Position numbers and translations under genes: made by a program. 64,000 bases of DNA from Paenibacillus fonticola DSM 21315. GTDB taxonomy: Bacteria; Bacillota; Bacilli; Paenibacillales; Paenibacillaceae. Below the pieces are notes generated by a model. It worked only from the letters and a program-made list of their open reading frames with translations, was not told the DNA's origin and did not search any database. Of the stretch, positions 44,505-54,916 are shown piece by piece. How positions within the stretch are numbered: position 1 is the first letter of the stretch; each line of letters opens with the position of its first letter. Location: the NCBI RefSeq assembly GCF_000381905.1, contig NZ_KB907258.1, positions 1 through 64,000 on the forward strand. Direction: 5' to 3'.

Positions 44505-44966
44505 TTAACCCTCTAAGCTTTCCAATTGAATGATTTCTGAACGATTTAATACCTCGGACAAGTTCAGCATGACCAGAAGCCGTTCATCCGAAATACGTGC
44601 CACTCCGTGCAAATATTTCGCTTTGATTCCTCCAACGACATCCGGCGGCGAATCGATCGTATCGGAATTCAAGTCCATGACATCGTTAGCAGAATCAACG
44701 ATAAAGCCAACCTCCATCTCATTTACAGCTACGATAATAATCCGTGTCTGGTCCGTATAATCTGCTTCTGGAAGACCGAAGCGGCCGCGCAGGTCAATGA
44801 CGGGGATTACGACGCCACGAAGATTTATTACTCCTTTTACAAAGGAATAAGTTTTCGGTACGCGGGTAATAGGCATCATCCGTTCAATCGTCTGGACCTT
44901 GTCCACCTCAATCCCGTACTCTTCATCACCCAGTTTAAATACGATGACTTTCAATTCCTCTCCCAT
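44505..44966 (-). CDS. cheW: Chemotaxis coupling protein CheW
   Basis: Links receptors to CheA. 153 residues, one CheW (SH3-like) domain; EEYGIEVDKVQTIERMMPITRVP and GVINLRGVVIPVIDLRGRFG are summarised by the conserved NLRG (about 46-49). ATG after AAGGAGG. Follows cheA by 66 bp. Confidence 0.95.
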   Translation of the reverse strand: MGEELKVIVFKLGDEEYGIEVDKVQTIERMMPITRVPKTYSFVKGVINLRGVVIPVIDLRGRFGLPEADYTDQTRIIIVAVNEMEVGFIVDSANDVMDLNSDTIDSPPDVVGGIKAKYLHGVARISDERLLVMLNLSEVLNRSEIIQLESLEG

Positions 44967-45032
44967 GGTAAATCCTCCTTAATGGTTGAAGCAGAGACTG
45001 CTTGCGCCCTGCCTACCGAGTGTGTAATGGCT

Positions 45033-47129
45033 TTACTTAATGAAAGCATTCGGATCAATAATCAGAGCTACCTGTCCGTCACCCAAAATCGTCGCACCTG
45101 CAACACCTTGAATTGCCGGCAAGTATTTGCCCAGATTTTTAATGACGATCTCGCTTTGTCCGATGAAATCTTCAACAGTCAGAGCTGCCAGCCGATCGCC
45201 TTTACGGACGACGACAATTTCCGTTTCCTCCTCGGCATCCTCGGCAAAGTCAGCAACTTCAAACAGATTGGCCAAAGATAACAGTGGAATATGCGCATCT
45301 CGATAAGGGATCATCGTATATCCGTGTACTTTGCGAATTTGCTTACGTTGAATAAGTCCAGTCTCAACGATCGATGAGAGCGGAATCGCGTACTTCTCGG
45401 AACCAATCTTAATCAGCATCGCCGAAATGATGGAGAGGGTCAGCGGGAGCTGCACCGAGAACTTCGTTCCTTGGCCAAGCGTAGAAGTTACGGATACGAC
45501 GCCGCTTAACGACTCGATTTTTGAACGGACAACATCAAGTCCGACACCGCGCCCCGAAATGTCAGAGATGACATCCGCGGTACTAAATCCAGCGGCAAAC
45601 AAAAGCATATACACCTGCTCGTCCGACATGGCAGCAGCTTCGCTTTCCTTGACGATCCCGTTCTTAAAGGCTCTGCTCAAAATTTTATCCCGATCGATGC
45701 CGCCGCCGTCATCCTCAATTTCAATAAATACATGATTTCCACTGTGGAAAGCACGCAATTGAACGGTTCCTGTCTCCGGCTTGCCAGCAGCGATGCGCTG
45801 TGCCGTAGATTCAACACCGTGATCGACCGCATTTCTCAGCAAATGCACAAGCGGATCACCGATCTCATCAATGACGGTGCGATCCAGCTCGGTCTCCGCA
45901 CCGATAATGACCAGATCGATTTTCTTGTCCAGCGATTTGGCCACGTCTCGAACCATGCGCGGAAAGCGGCTGAATACCGTATCGATCGGAACCATGCGCA
46001 GCTTGAGAACAATGTTCTGAAGATCACTGCCAACACGGCTCATATGCTCAACCGTCTCGGTCAAATCAGCCCGCTTTACTTCTTGGGCAAGCTGCTCCAG
46101 TCTGGAACGGTCGATAAGCAGTTCGCTAAGTAAATTCATGAGCACATCCAAACGCTCAATATCGACGCGAATCGTTCGAGAGGGTGCTCCTCCTCCATTC
46201 GTGCGGCCGCCGGCTTTCGCTTCACTTGCCGCCGGTTTTGAAGCTGCCTGTTCAGAGGCTTTAACTTCCGGCGCAGCAGCACTGACAGCAGCGGGTGCCG
46301 TTGCGGCTCCTGCCGCGGCCTCTTTAACCCCGGTCGTAAGCTCGCTAAGCGTCTCATGATCGAGCGTGACTACCTGCGCAAAATCGATTTCGGACAGATT
46401 TACAATCATGCTTTGTAATTCCGAAGCTTCCTTCTGCGTTATGTAATATAGCGAGAAGCTGCGATCAAATTTTTCCTGCTCGATCTCCTGTACAGAGGGA
46501 TGAGACTTCACGATTTCACCGTATCGCTCAAGCAGGTCAAAGACCAAATACGCTCGCGCAGCTTTTAATTGACAGTCCTCACGAATAGCTACCTCGATGT
46601 ACAGGACCTTATGGCCTTCAGATATCGATTGCTCCAGTACCGAAAATTGATACTCATCCAGCTGAATATCTGAATGAATAGCCCCAGAAGCAGCGGCTGC
46701 ACCAGCATTATTCCCGGCAGCCGGCTTCTCATCCCCGCCTCCCGGTACCTCACCGCGAACGATCGCCTGGAGCGAAGATACGATCGATTGGACGTCGGCT
46801 TTGCCGTCGCCGCCTTGCGTGATATCCTGCACCATCAGCTGCAGAGCGTCCAGACTTTTGAATAACGTATCGAAAATATACTCCTGCATTTTCAGCTTTT
46901 CGTTACGCACCAGATCCAGCACATTCTCCATCTGATGCGTCAATGAGGATAAATCCTCAAATCCCATCGTGGCAGCCATTCCTTTAAGGGTATGCGCCGA
47001 ACGGAAAATAACTTGCACAATGCCAATATCCTCCGGGGCTTTTTCCAGCTCCAGCATATTCTCGTTTAATGATTGCAAATGATCGTTGGACTCATCGATA
47101 AACATGGATAAATACTGATTCATGTCCAT
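45033..47129 (-). CDS. cheA: Chemotaxis histidine kinase CheA
   Basis: 698 residues. HPt domain with phospho-accepting His46 (SAHTLKGMA), a CheY-binding P2 domain (about 155-265), an Ala-rich linker, dimerisation P3, the ATPase domain (LRNAVDHGVE, DDGGGID, GRGVGLDVV) and a C-terminal CheW-like P5. All kinase boxes are intact. ATG after GGAGGTGCCTCACC. The Ala/Pro-rich linker between P2 and P3 is ordinary for the family. Confidence 0.96.
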   Translation of the reverse strand: MDMNQYLSMFIDESNDHLQSLNENMLELEKAPEDIGIVQVIFRSAHTLKGMAATMGFEDLSSLTHQMENVLDLVRNEKLKMQEYIFDTLFKSLDALQLMVQDITQGGDGKADVQSIVSSLQAIVRGEVPGGGDEKPAAGNNAGAAAASGAIHSDIQLDEYQFSVLEQSISEGHKVLYIEVAIREDCQLKAARAYLVFDLLERYGEIVKSHPSVQEIEQEKFDRSFSLYYITQKEASELQSMIVNLSEIDFAQVVTLDHETLSELTTGVKEAAAGAATAPAAVSAAAPEVKASEQAASKPAASEAKAGGRTNGGGAPSRTIRVDIERLDVLMNLLSELLIDRSRLEQLAQEVKRADLTETVEHMSRVGSDLQNIVLKLRMVPIDTVFSRFPRMVRDVAKSLDKKIDLVIIGAETELDRTVIDEIGDPLVHLLRNAVDHGVESTAQRIAAGKPETGTVQLRAFHSGNHVFIEIEDDGGGIDRDKILSRAFKNGIVKESEAAAMSDEQVYMLLFAAGFSTADVISDISGRGVGLDVVRSKIESLSGVVSVTSTLGQGTKFSVQLPLTLSIISAMLIKIGSEKYAIPLSSIVETGLIQRKQIRKVHGYTMIPYRDAHIPLLSLANLFEVADFAEDAEEETEIVVVRKGDRLAALTVEDFIGQSEIVIKNLGKYLPAIQGVAGATILGDGQVALIIDPNAFIK

Positions 47130-47157
47130 GGTGAGGCACCTCCTCTAAGAGATTCCT

Positions 47158-48621
47158 TTATTTCACTACTTGTACAAGCTTGGGGCCGATCTCATGTAAT
47201 GGTAAAACATGACTTACACAATTCAGTTCAATCGCTGAGCGCGGCATGCCGTAAACTACGCAGGTCTCTTCACTTTCAGCAATGGTCGAACTGACACCCG
47301 CATCATACAGCTTCTTCATTGCTCTCGCCCCGTCGCTGCCCATCCCCGTTAAAAGTACAATATGCCTTTTCAGCGCTTTAAGCGGCATTAATGATTCATA
47401 CATAACATCTACCGACGGTCTATGACCATTACGAGGCTCCTGTCCCGTCAAGGTAACTTTATAACCATCCAAATCCTTAACCACATTCATATGATGGCCG
47501 CCTGGGGCAATGTAGGCTGTACCCGGAAGCAGCTTCATTCCTTCTTCTGCCTCAACTACGTGCAGTGCGCTTAAACTATTTAACCGCTGCGCTAATGATT
47601 TGGTGAAGTTTGGCGGCATATGCTGCACGATCACGATAGGCGCCGGGAAGTTCCTGGGTATTTTTTCTAACACAGCTTTTAGAGCTTTGGGGCCCCCTGT
47701 TGATGTCCCGATGGCTACCAGGTCAGTGAAATCCGTCTTTAAGGGTAAGCCGCTATTCTTTTCTTTGACAGGCAGTCGTTGTTGAATTGCTGCTGCCTCA
47801 ATTTTCTCATCCGCTTTTGGCCGTTTCATGATTGAGCCGTTATTTTTCTTGTGGATTAAAGCCGGATTAGCGAGCTTATCTGGTAAAAGCGGTCGATTTA
47901 ACCGATCTGCTCCATCCGGCACATGCACATATGGTCCGGTCTTTTTCTGAAGGTGTGCCGAATTCAGTTTTGTTCGATCCGAAGCCTCTGCCTTAGCCCC
48001 TTCATTTTTAGACAGGACCTCCGAAGCTGAAGCTGCATATGCTTTAGCTGCGCCAGACTTGGCCCCTGGACGAAGTGTACCAGGTGTACCAGGTGTAGGC
48101 TTGTGTGATGATTTTGTCGTCTCGGCATTTGCCGGACGCGCCGATTTATTTAAGTTTGGAGACCGCGCGTGTTGATTAACCGAATTGTCCAGCGCGAGCT
48201 GTCTGGCAGCCTTGTGCTCCTTCATCAGCATGGCCGCTTGAATCTGTTCATGAAGTTCGCGTCGAACCTGGGCAATATCATGCGAACTAGTGGAAGCGGA
48301 CGGCTTGCGGATAAAATCAAAAGCTCCCAATTCGAGAGCCATGATCGTCTCCCGCATACCTTGCTCGTTGATGCCCGAAAGCATAATGACAGGCACCGGG
48401 TGACGCTCCATGATGATTTTCAGAGCATCAAGTCCGTTCATTTCCGGCATTTCTACGTCCAATGTCACAAGATCCGGCGATAAAAGAGCAATTTGTTCAA
48501 TAGCCTCACGCCCATTTCGGGCCGTAGCGATTACTTCGCATGAAGGATTCTGCTCAATTAAGTCTGACACGATCTTCCTCATAAATGCCGAATCATCGAC
48601 CACCATAATCCGGTAAGGCAT
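47158..48621 (-). CDS. cheB: Chemotaxis protein-glutamate methylesterase CheB
   Basis: 487 residues. Receiver domain 1-120 with Asp55 (TLDVEMPEMNG), C-terminal methylesterase from about 300 with GTSTGGPKAL, QHMPPNFTKS and LTGMGSDGA. Between them lies a very long low-complexity linker (about 145-295) rich in Lys, Ala, Ser and Pro, including a TPGTPGT repeat; the protein is over 100 residues longer than usual CheB. Removes receptor methyl groups in adaptation. Confidence 0.95.
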   Translation of the reverse strand: MPYRIMVVDDSAFMRKIVSDLIEQNPSCEVIATARNGREAIEQIALLSPDLVTLDVEMPEMNGLDALKIIMERHPVPVIMLSGINEQGMRETIMALELGAFDFIRKPSASTSSHDIAQVRRELHEQIQAAMLMKEHKAARQLALDNSVNQHARSPNLNKSARPANAETTKSSHKPTPGTPGTLRPGAKSGAAKAYAASASEVLSKNEGAKAEASDRTKLNSAHLQKKTGPYVHVPDGADRLNRPLLPDKLANPALIHKKNNGSIMKRPKADEKIEAAAIQQRLPVKEKNSGLPLKTDFTDLVAIGTSTGGPKALKAVLEKIPRNFPAPIVIVQHMPPNFTKSLAQRLNSLSALHVVEAEEGMKLLPGTAYIAPGGHHMNVVKDLDGYKVTLTGQEPRNGHRPSVDVMYESLMPLKALKRHIVLLTGMGSDGARAMKKLYDAGVSSTIAESEETCVVYGMPRSAIELNCVSHVLPLHEIGPKLVQVVK

Positions 48622-48648
48622 CGTCCCACCCCTGTTCCTTAATTAGAA

Positions 48649-49539
48649 TCATCTTGTGCGCTTAAGCCATCTATGCATAAATCCTTTGATTCCTGTCAAG
48701 GTATCCTTTTGCCCGATCTGTGGAACTTCCAAATATTTAATAGCCAGTCGTTGAATGTCGCGTGCAGCTACACAGCTAGGAAATGCGGTTGAAAATGGGA
48801 CTTGTTTCTTTACCGCCTGCATTACATGCGGATCATCATGGATATGTCCAAGCAGTGGAACCTCCATATCGAGAAAACGTCTGGCCACCAGGGAAATTTT
48901 ATCGGTAACCTGCTGAGCTTCCTGCTTATTCGCAACACGGTTAATGACAAGGCGAAATGCTACATCCTGATCCATACCATGAACGACTTTGATTAATGCA
49001 TATGCATCTGTAATTGCAGTTGGCTCTGGCGTCGTGACTACCAGACACTCATCGGCTGCAGTAATAAACTTTACCGTTTCTTTCGATAAGCCTGCTCCCG
49101 TATCAAAAATAATAAAATCCATTTGTTCGGAAATCCCTTCAATTTGCGAGGTAAAATAATTCAGATCGGATTCCGATAAAGTAAATAAATCGGCCATTCC
49201 TGATCCACCCGCGATAAAGGGAAGACCGAAAGCCCCCAACTCGACAATCTCCTCTATACTCCTCTCGCCTTTGAGCAGATGGTATAAATTGTACCGGGGG
49301 CGGGCCCCCATAAGTACATCGATGTTAGCCATGCCGATATCTGCATCGAAGATGAGCACCTTGCGGCCAAGCGTTTTTAGAGCCAGAGCAAAATTTAAGG
49401 TGAAATTGGATTTGCCAACACCGCCCTTCCCGCTGCTTACAGTAATAATGCGGGCTGAACGAGATTTGGACGCCTGTGTACTGGATGACTCTTCTAAGGT
49501 TGATACAAGCCGTCTAAGAGATTGAGCCTGGTCATTCAT
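48649..49539 (-). CDS. flhG: MinD-like ATPase FlhG (YlxH)
   Basis: Controls flagellar number and position with FlhF. 296 residues; deviant Walker A SSGKGGVGKSNFTLN at about 35-49, FDADIGMANIDVLMG, and DFIIFDTGAGLS. A short N-terminal region (1-25) carries the DQAQSLRRLV segment that in FlhG activates FlhF. ATG overlaps the flhF stop (ATGA). Confidence 0.95.
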   Translation of the reverse strand: MNDQAQSLRRLVSTLEESSSTQASKSRSARIITVSSGKGGVGKSNFTLNFALALKTLGRKVLIFDADIGMANIDVLMGARPRYNLYHLLKGERSIEEIVELGAFGLPFIAGGSGMADLFTLSESDLNYFTSQIEGISEQMDFIIFDTGAGLSKETVKFITAADECLVVTTPEPTAITDAYALIKVVHGMDQDVAFRLVINRVANKQEAQQVTDKISLVARRFLDMEVPLLGHIHDDPHVMQAVKKQVPFSTAFPSCVAARDIQRLAIKYLEVPQIGQKDTLTGIKGFMHRWLKRTR

Positions 49540-50954
49540 GTCCGTTTTGCTCCAAGAAGCATATCCATAAATAAATCATTGTCGGCTTGCAGCAAATCAT
49601 CGGGTACATTCTGGCCATTCGTTACATAGCATACCTGCAGCGGATACTCATCCAGCAAGCTATAAATAGGTCCAACGCTTTGCGTTTCATCCAGCTTCGT
49701 AAATATCACCTTCTCGATGCCATATTTGCTGAAATGCTCGGTAATCGTCTTCATATCCTGGCTTTTAGAAGTCAAGCTAAGTACCAAATAAGTTTCGCTG
49801 AGCTCTGAAGGGCTCAACAAACTGTGTAATTCAGCGACATACAGCTCATTCAGATAATTTCTTCCTGCCGTATCCATTAAAATCAGATCGCAATGCTGCA
49901 GGCGCTGCATCGCCCTTTGCACATCCCCCGGTGACTGGACAACCTCAAGCGGAACGTTCAAAATCGAAGCATACGTCCGCAATTGCTCTATCGCCGAAAT
50001 GCGATACGTATCCGCTGTAATGAAGCCTACCTTTTTCCGGGCCCGAAAAATTTGATCCGCTGCCAGTTTGGCGATCGTCGTCGTCTTTCCGACACCCGTT
50101 GGCCCGACAATGTATACTACTTTAGTCCCTTCCTGAATTCCCTGGCCGATCCGCTCCTTAAGAAAGGATTCAATACTCGTTCTCACGGAGGCCGTTAATT
50201 CCTCATCGCTCATTTTCTTCTCGCTGTTCTCCCACTCTCGATAGGTGGAGTCGATCCATAAGTCCACAAGCGCGTGATTGACCTCTTGCCCGACAAGCCT
50301 TTCCTTCAATTCATTCAGCGGCTCGGGCAGCTCCGGTAAGCCTTCTTGAAACCGGGCGAGCTTCGACATCAGCATTTTCATCTGTTCAATTTCTATGAAC
50401 AGCCGGTCTTCTCTGCTGCCCGCAGGCGAGGAGGGCATAGCCTCGTCGCCAGATACGGCTCCATGCAGAGCCGCAGTTCCGGCAGCAATACTGTCTTGGA
50501 CTCGGGCTGACAATTGCAGTCGCTCTCCCTCCAGCAATGGATCGTCAGCCTGGGCTACAGCGACCGCAGCAACGGCAGCGGCTGCCGGTGTCAGCTGCTT
50601 GTCCCCTAGACCCGCCTTGTCCTCTTCATTCCCTGCTGCCGGCAATACAGCGCTGCTGCCCCCCTGCTGCATCATCGCTGAAGATTTCCGATAGGCTTCA
50701 GGCACCGCATGTGGCGTAACCGGCGGAAATGAAGGAGCTGTAACGAGTGGCCGGGATGGTTTCCCCTTGGGTGCTGCCGTTTCCTTGCTTTCTGATGCAG
50801 CGATCACTTCAATTTTTTTCTTCTGAAACATTCCGAGAAACCCGCCGATTTTTAATTCCTTCGTACTTAAAATGACAGCGTCGACGCCCAGCTCATCACG
50901 GATTTTGTGCATAGCCTCAGGCATCGTCTCGACGATATACCTTTTTACTCTCAT
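49536..50954 (-). CDS. flhF: SRP-type GTPase FlhF
   Basis: 472 residues. N-terminal basic B domain (MRVKRYIVETMPEAMHKIRDELG, about 1-55), a Pro/Ala-rich linker (about 60-185), then N and G domains: VGPTGVGKTTTIAKLAA, DTAGRNYLNELYV and TKLDETQSVG. Directs assembly of the basal body at the membrane. ATG overlaps the flhA stop. Confidence 0.95.
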   Translation of the reverse strand: MRVKRYIVETMPEAMHKIRDELGVDAVILSTKELKIGGFLGMFQKKKIEVIAASESKETAAPKGKPSRPLVTAPSFPPVTPHAVPEAYRKSSAMMQQGGSSAVLPAAGNEEDKAGLGDKQLTPAAAAVAAVAVAQADDPLLEGERLQLSARVQDSIAAGTAALHGAVSGDEAMPSSPAGSREDRLFIEIEQMKMLMSKLARFQEGLPELPEPLNELKERLVGQEVNHALVDLWIDSTYREWENSEKKMSDEELTASVRTSIESFLKERIGQGIQEGTKVVYIVGPTGVGKTTTIAKLAADQIFRARKKVGFITADTYRISAIEQLRTYASILNVPLEVVQSPGDVQRAMQRLQHCDLILMDTAGRNYLNELYVAELHSLLSPSELSETYLVLSLTSKSQDMKTITEHFSKYGIEKVIFTKLDETQSVGPIYSLLDEYPLQVCYVTNGQNVPDDLLQADNDLFMDMLLGAKRT

Positions 50955-52987
50955 AAGTTCACCACTCCGACACTCTGAATTTCGACATTCGGCTCAAGTT
51001 CACTGTAAGACAGTACGGGTATGTCCTGCATCGTCCGCTCGACCACCTGGCGTAAATACATGCGAATCGTAGGTGATGTCAGGACGATCGGCTGTTGTCC
51101 TGTTTGAACCAACCGGTTGATTTGCTCCGTCAGTTTCTGGTAGACCGATTGAGTAGAGGCGGGATCAAGGGCTAAATAGCTGCCCTGCTCGGTCTGTTGT
51201 ACACTTTCGGCAATTTTCTTCTCGAGCGATGGACCTACGGTAATTACCCTCATCGTTTCACCCTGCTGAGTATATTGCTGCGTAATTTGCCTCGATAGCG
51301 CTTGTCTGACGTACTCGGTCAACACATCCGGATCCTTTGTATAGGTTCCGTAGTCAGCCAGCGTTTCAAAGATCGTCACCATATCGCGAATGGATATTTT
51401 CTCACGCAGCAGCTTGGCCAGCACTTTTTGCACATCTCCAATAGAGAGTACGGAAGGGATGAGTTCATCGACAAGAACGGCGTAGTTGTCCCTGAGATTA
51501 TCGACAAGCGTCTTCGTCTCCTGTCTGCCAAGCAGCTCATGCGCGTGCTTCTTGATCATTTCCGTCAAATGGGTAGCCACTACGGAAGGGGGATCAACTA
51601 CAGTATAGCCTGATAGCTCAGCCCGGTCTTTCGTCGATTCATCGATCCAAATCGCTGGCAATCCAAAGGCTGGTTCCCGAGTCTCAATACCTGTAATCGA
51701 TTCGTCATCCATCCCAGGACTCATTGCCAAATAGTGATTAAGTAATAATTCACCACCACCAACGACATTTCCTTTAATTTTGATCACATATTCGTTCGGT
51801 TTTAGTTGAATATTGTCACGAATTCGAATAACAGGTACAACTAACCCCATTTCTAGCGCACATTGCCGGCGGATCATAATGATTCTGTCTAACAAATCTC
51901 CGCCTTGGCCGCTGTCTGCCAAAGGGATGAGGCCATATCCAAATTCGAATTCAATCGGATCGACCTGCAGCAAGTTGATGACACTTTCCGGACTTCGCAC
52001 CTCTTCGATCTGCTGCTCCTCCTCTTCCTGCTCCTGTTCAATTTGATGACGGTTGAGGTTTTTCTGCATCCTATAGCCCGCAAAAGCGAGTAAACCTGAA
52101 AAAGGCAATGTCGTTACAGGTCCGATAGGGGTAAAAAGTCCTAGCATCCCGATAGTACCAGCTACAATATAAAGGAGCTTCGGATAACTGAAAAGCTGGC
52201 CAGTAATATCGTCTGCCAAATTGCCTTCCGAAGAAGCGCGGGTAACGATAAGGCCGGCTGCAGTCGAGATCAGCAACGCAGGAATTTGGCTGACAAGTCC
52301 GTCCCCGATCGTAAGGAGGGAGTAAGTGGATAACGCCTCGCCAAACCCCATGTGATGAATCGACATTCCAATAATGAAACCGCCGATCAGGTTAATCAGC
52401 AATATTATAATACTTGCAATGGCGTCACCTTTGACGAACTTGCTCGCCCCGTCCATAGCTCCGTAGAAATCCGACTCTCTTTCGATCTTGCGACGACGAT
52501 CTCTCGCCTGCTGCTCGTTAATCAGACCGGCATTCAAATCCGCATCAATACTCATCTGTTTCCCCGGCATTGCATCCAAGGTGAAACGCGCTGCCACTTC
52601 CGCTACGCGTTCCGATCCCTTAGTAATGACGATAAACTGAACGACTACCAGGATAAGGAACACGATGAAACCGACAACTGGCTGGCCTTGCGATACCCAG
52701 GAGCCAAATGTGGCAACGACATCACCGGCTTTGGCTTGTCCCAAAATAAGCTTGGTTGTCGATACATTGAGTGCTAGCCGGAATAACGTTGTGATAAGAA
52801 GCATTGCCGGAAAGATAGAAAACTGCAGCGCCTCTTTCGTATTCATGGCAACAAGCAGAATCATCAAAGCGATCGATATGTTAATGATGAGAAGAATATC
52901 CAGCAGCCAGGTCGGGATCGGAAGAATCATTAATAGAACGATGCCGATAATACCTATCAGTATAAATAAATCCTTAGCCTTCTTCAT
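50951..52987 (-). CDS. flhA: Flagellar export gate protein FlhA
   Basis: 678 residues. Eight membrane segments in the first ~310 residues with the FHIPEP-family loop around GSERVAEVAARFTLDAMPGKQM (about 125-146). The cytoplasmic C-terminal half binds export chaperones. The normal length is about 680. Confidence 0.96.
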   Translation of the reverse strand: MKKAKDLFILIGIIGIVLLMILPIPTWLLDILLIINISIALMILLVAMNTKEALQFSIFPAMLLITTLFRLALNVSTTKLILGQAKAGDVVATFGSWVSQGQPVVGFIVFLILVVVQFIVITKGSERVAEVAARFTLDAMPGKQMSIDADLNAGLINEQQARDRRRKIERESDFYGAMDGASKFVKGDAIASIIILLINLIGGFIIGMSIHHMGFGEALSTYSLLTIGDGLVSQIPALLISTAAGLIVTRASSEGNLADDITGQLFSYPKLLYIVAGTIGMLGLFTPIGPVTTLPFSGLLAFAGYRMQKNLNRHQIEQEQEEEEQQIEEVRSPESVINLLQVDPIEFEFGYGLIPLADSGQGGDLLDRIIMIRRQCALEMGLVVPVIRIRDNIQLKPNEYVIKIKGNVVGGGELLLNHYLAMSPGMDDESITGIETREPAFGLPAIWIDESTKDRAELSGYTVVDPPSVVATHLTEMIKKHAHELLGRQETKTLVDNLRDNYAVLVDELIPSVLSIGDVQKVLAKLLREKISIRDMVTIFETLADYGTYTKDPDVLTEYVRQALSRQITQQYTQQGETMRVITVGPSLEKKIAESVQQTEQGSYLALDPASTQSVYQKLTEQINRLVQTGQQPIVLTSPTIRMYLRQVVERTMQDIPVLSYSELEPNVEIQSVGVVNL

Positions 52988-53011
52988 TGGCTCCGCCTCC
53001 GATCCCGTCCA

Positions 53012-54100
53012 TTATTTACTCTTTCCTTTCATTCTATATACGTAAGCCAGCACTTCGGCTACGGCCTGAAACAAGTCTGCAGGAATCGAATCGCCGATTT
53101 CCGCTCTTTGGAACAATGCTCGTGCCAGCGGCTTATTTTCCATAATAATAACGCCGTGTTCCTTAGCGATTTCGCGGATGCGGAGGGCTACATAATCCTG
53201 ACCCTTAGCAACGATTTGCGGGGCATCCATTTCGGAACCCTCATATTTCAAGGCGACGGCAAAGTGGGTAGGGTTTGTAATGATAACATCTGCTTTAGGC
53301 ACTTCCTGCATCATACGCTGCAGTGCCATGCGCCGCTGTCTTTCTCTTATTTTGCCTTTGATGAGCGGATCGCCTTCCATTTTTTTGTACTCGTCTTTTA
53401 TGTCCTGCTTGGACATTTTCAAGTTTTTCTCATGCTCATATTTCTGGTACAGGTAATCGAGAACGGCCAGTACGAATAAAGCAGCCCCGATTTTTAAACC
53501 GAGATTCATCGTAAGCTTGGAAGTAAAATAAAATGCGTCCTCTATCGTGACATGTCCCAGGGCAGCGATATTTCCGCGAGCTCCCCAAACGGTAGAATAA
53601 ACCAGATAGCCGATGATCGTTAGTTTCAGAAGCGACTTCAGAAACTCGACCAAGGACCGCATTGAAAAAATTCTTTTAAACCCTTTGATCGGATCCAGCT
53701 TCTTGAACTGAATTTTAAATGGTTCTCCTGTCAGCAAAAAACCGACCTGGGCATAGTTTGCAATGACTGCCATCACAACGACGACTAAAAACACCGGTGC
53801 AAGGAGGAGTAAAATTTGAAACATATAGTCTCCAAACATCGTCATGACATTTTCTTTGGTAACATCCATGTTCATCCGGTGAAAATACACGTCAGAAAAA
53901 AGTAAAATCAGTCGTTCCTTGATGAAGCCTCCGAACATTAACAGGCATAAAAAAGCGGACAACAACACGATCGAGCCTGATAAATCCTGACTTTTAGCAA
54001 CCTGGCCTTTTTTCCGGGCATCCTGCCGTTTCTTTGGCGTAGCCTTCTCTGTTTTTTCACCGGCAAACAGCTGCAGGTTCAGCGCATACCGGAACGACAT
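53012..54100 (-). CDS. flhB: Flagellar export switch protein FlhB
   Basis: 362 residues. Basic N-terminus (EKTEKATPKKRQDARKKGQ), four membrane segments, and a cytoplasmic domain with the self-cleavage site NPTH at 276-279. Switches export from rod/hook to filament substrates. Confidence 0.96.
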   Translation of the reverse strand: MSFRYALNLQLFAGEKTEKATPKKRQDARKKGQVAKSQDLSGSIVLLSAFLCLLMFGGFIKERLILLFSDVYFHRMNMDVTKENVMTMFGDYMFQILLLLAPVFLVVVVMAVIANYAQVGFLLTGEPFKIQFKKLDPIKGFKRIFSMRSLVEFLKSLLKLTIIGYLVYSTVWGARGNIAALGHVTIEDAFYFTSKLTMNLGLKIGAALFVLAVLDYLYQKYEHEKNLKMSKQDIKDEYKKMEGDPLIKGKIRERQRRMALQRMMQEVPKADVIITNPTHFAVALKYEGSEMDAPQIVAKGQDYVALRIREIAKEHGVIIMENKPLARALFQRAEIGDSIPADLFQAVAEVLAYVYRMKGKSK

Positions 54101-54115
54101 AACGATCCCCCTATC

Positions 54116-54904
54116 CTACGTTGGCCTTTGCCCGATCGTGCCAAACAAATTATGCAGCGATTTGAATAAAACCTGGAACAAGTTCTCAAAAGCATAAATG
54201 AAGCTGGGAATGAGCAGCAGAAGCATCAATAACCCGACCATAATTTTAAGCGGTATCCCAATGACAAAAACGTTAAATTGAGGAGCCGTCCGGGCTAAAA
54301 ATCCGAGCGCTACATCCGTCACGAACAAGGCGACAACAAGCGGTGCCGCAAGTTGGAATGACAGCAAAAACGCTTGACTGAACAATCTTGCCAAAAACTC
54401 GCCAATGCTCCCGTGATATATTTTCTGAAACAGTTCATTGGATAGGGGCATCCAATTATAACTGCGGATGACAGCATCTAATAAGTAATGATGGCCATTC
54501 ATCGCCAGGAACAATAACGTGGCAATCATGTATTTAAAATTGCCGAGCACAGGAGCGGATGCCCCTGTCATAGGGTCAATCACGTTAACGATCCCAAAGC
54601 CCATTTGAATGTCGATAAACGAACCTGCCATCTGGATAACCGTAAATATTAGAACCGCCACATAACCCATCAGTAATCCAAGCAACAGTTCACGAATGAT
54701 TAACAAAATATAATTGAAATCAGTCGGGATAACCTGGTTACCGTCTTGAATAATAACAATTAGCAGAGCGATCATCGCCGATATCCCGATTTTGAATGAA
54801 TTCGGTATTCCACGTGACGCAAAAATCGGCGCGACTACAAAAAACGCTGTCATTCGACAAAAAACTAGCAAAAAAATTGAAGTAGACTGTAATAAAATCT
54901 CCAT
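54116..54904 (-). CDS. fliR: Flagellar export protein FliR
   Basis: 262 residues, about six membrane segments; part of the FliPQR gate complex. The segment MGFGIVNVIDPMTGASAPVLGNF (about 97-119) is characteristic of FliR. Thirteen bases from fliQ. Confidence 0.95.
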   Translation of the reverse strand: MEILLQSTSIFLLVFCRMTAFFVVAPIFASRGIPNSFKIGISAMIALLIVIIQDGNQVIPTDFNYILLIIRELLLGLLMGYVAVLIFTVIQMAGSFIDIQMGFGIVNVIDPMTGASAPVLGNFKYMIATLLFLAMNGHHYLLDAVIRSYNWMPLSNELFQKIYHGSIGEFLARLFSQAFLLSFQLAAPLVVALFVTDVALGFLARTAPQFNVFVIGIPLKIMVGLLMLLLLIPSFIYAFENLFQVLFKSLHNLFGTIGQRPT

Positions 54905-54916
54905 ATTCTTTTATGC

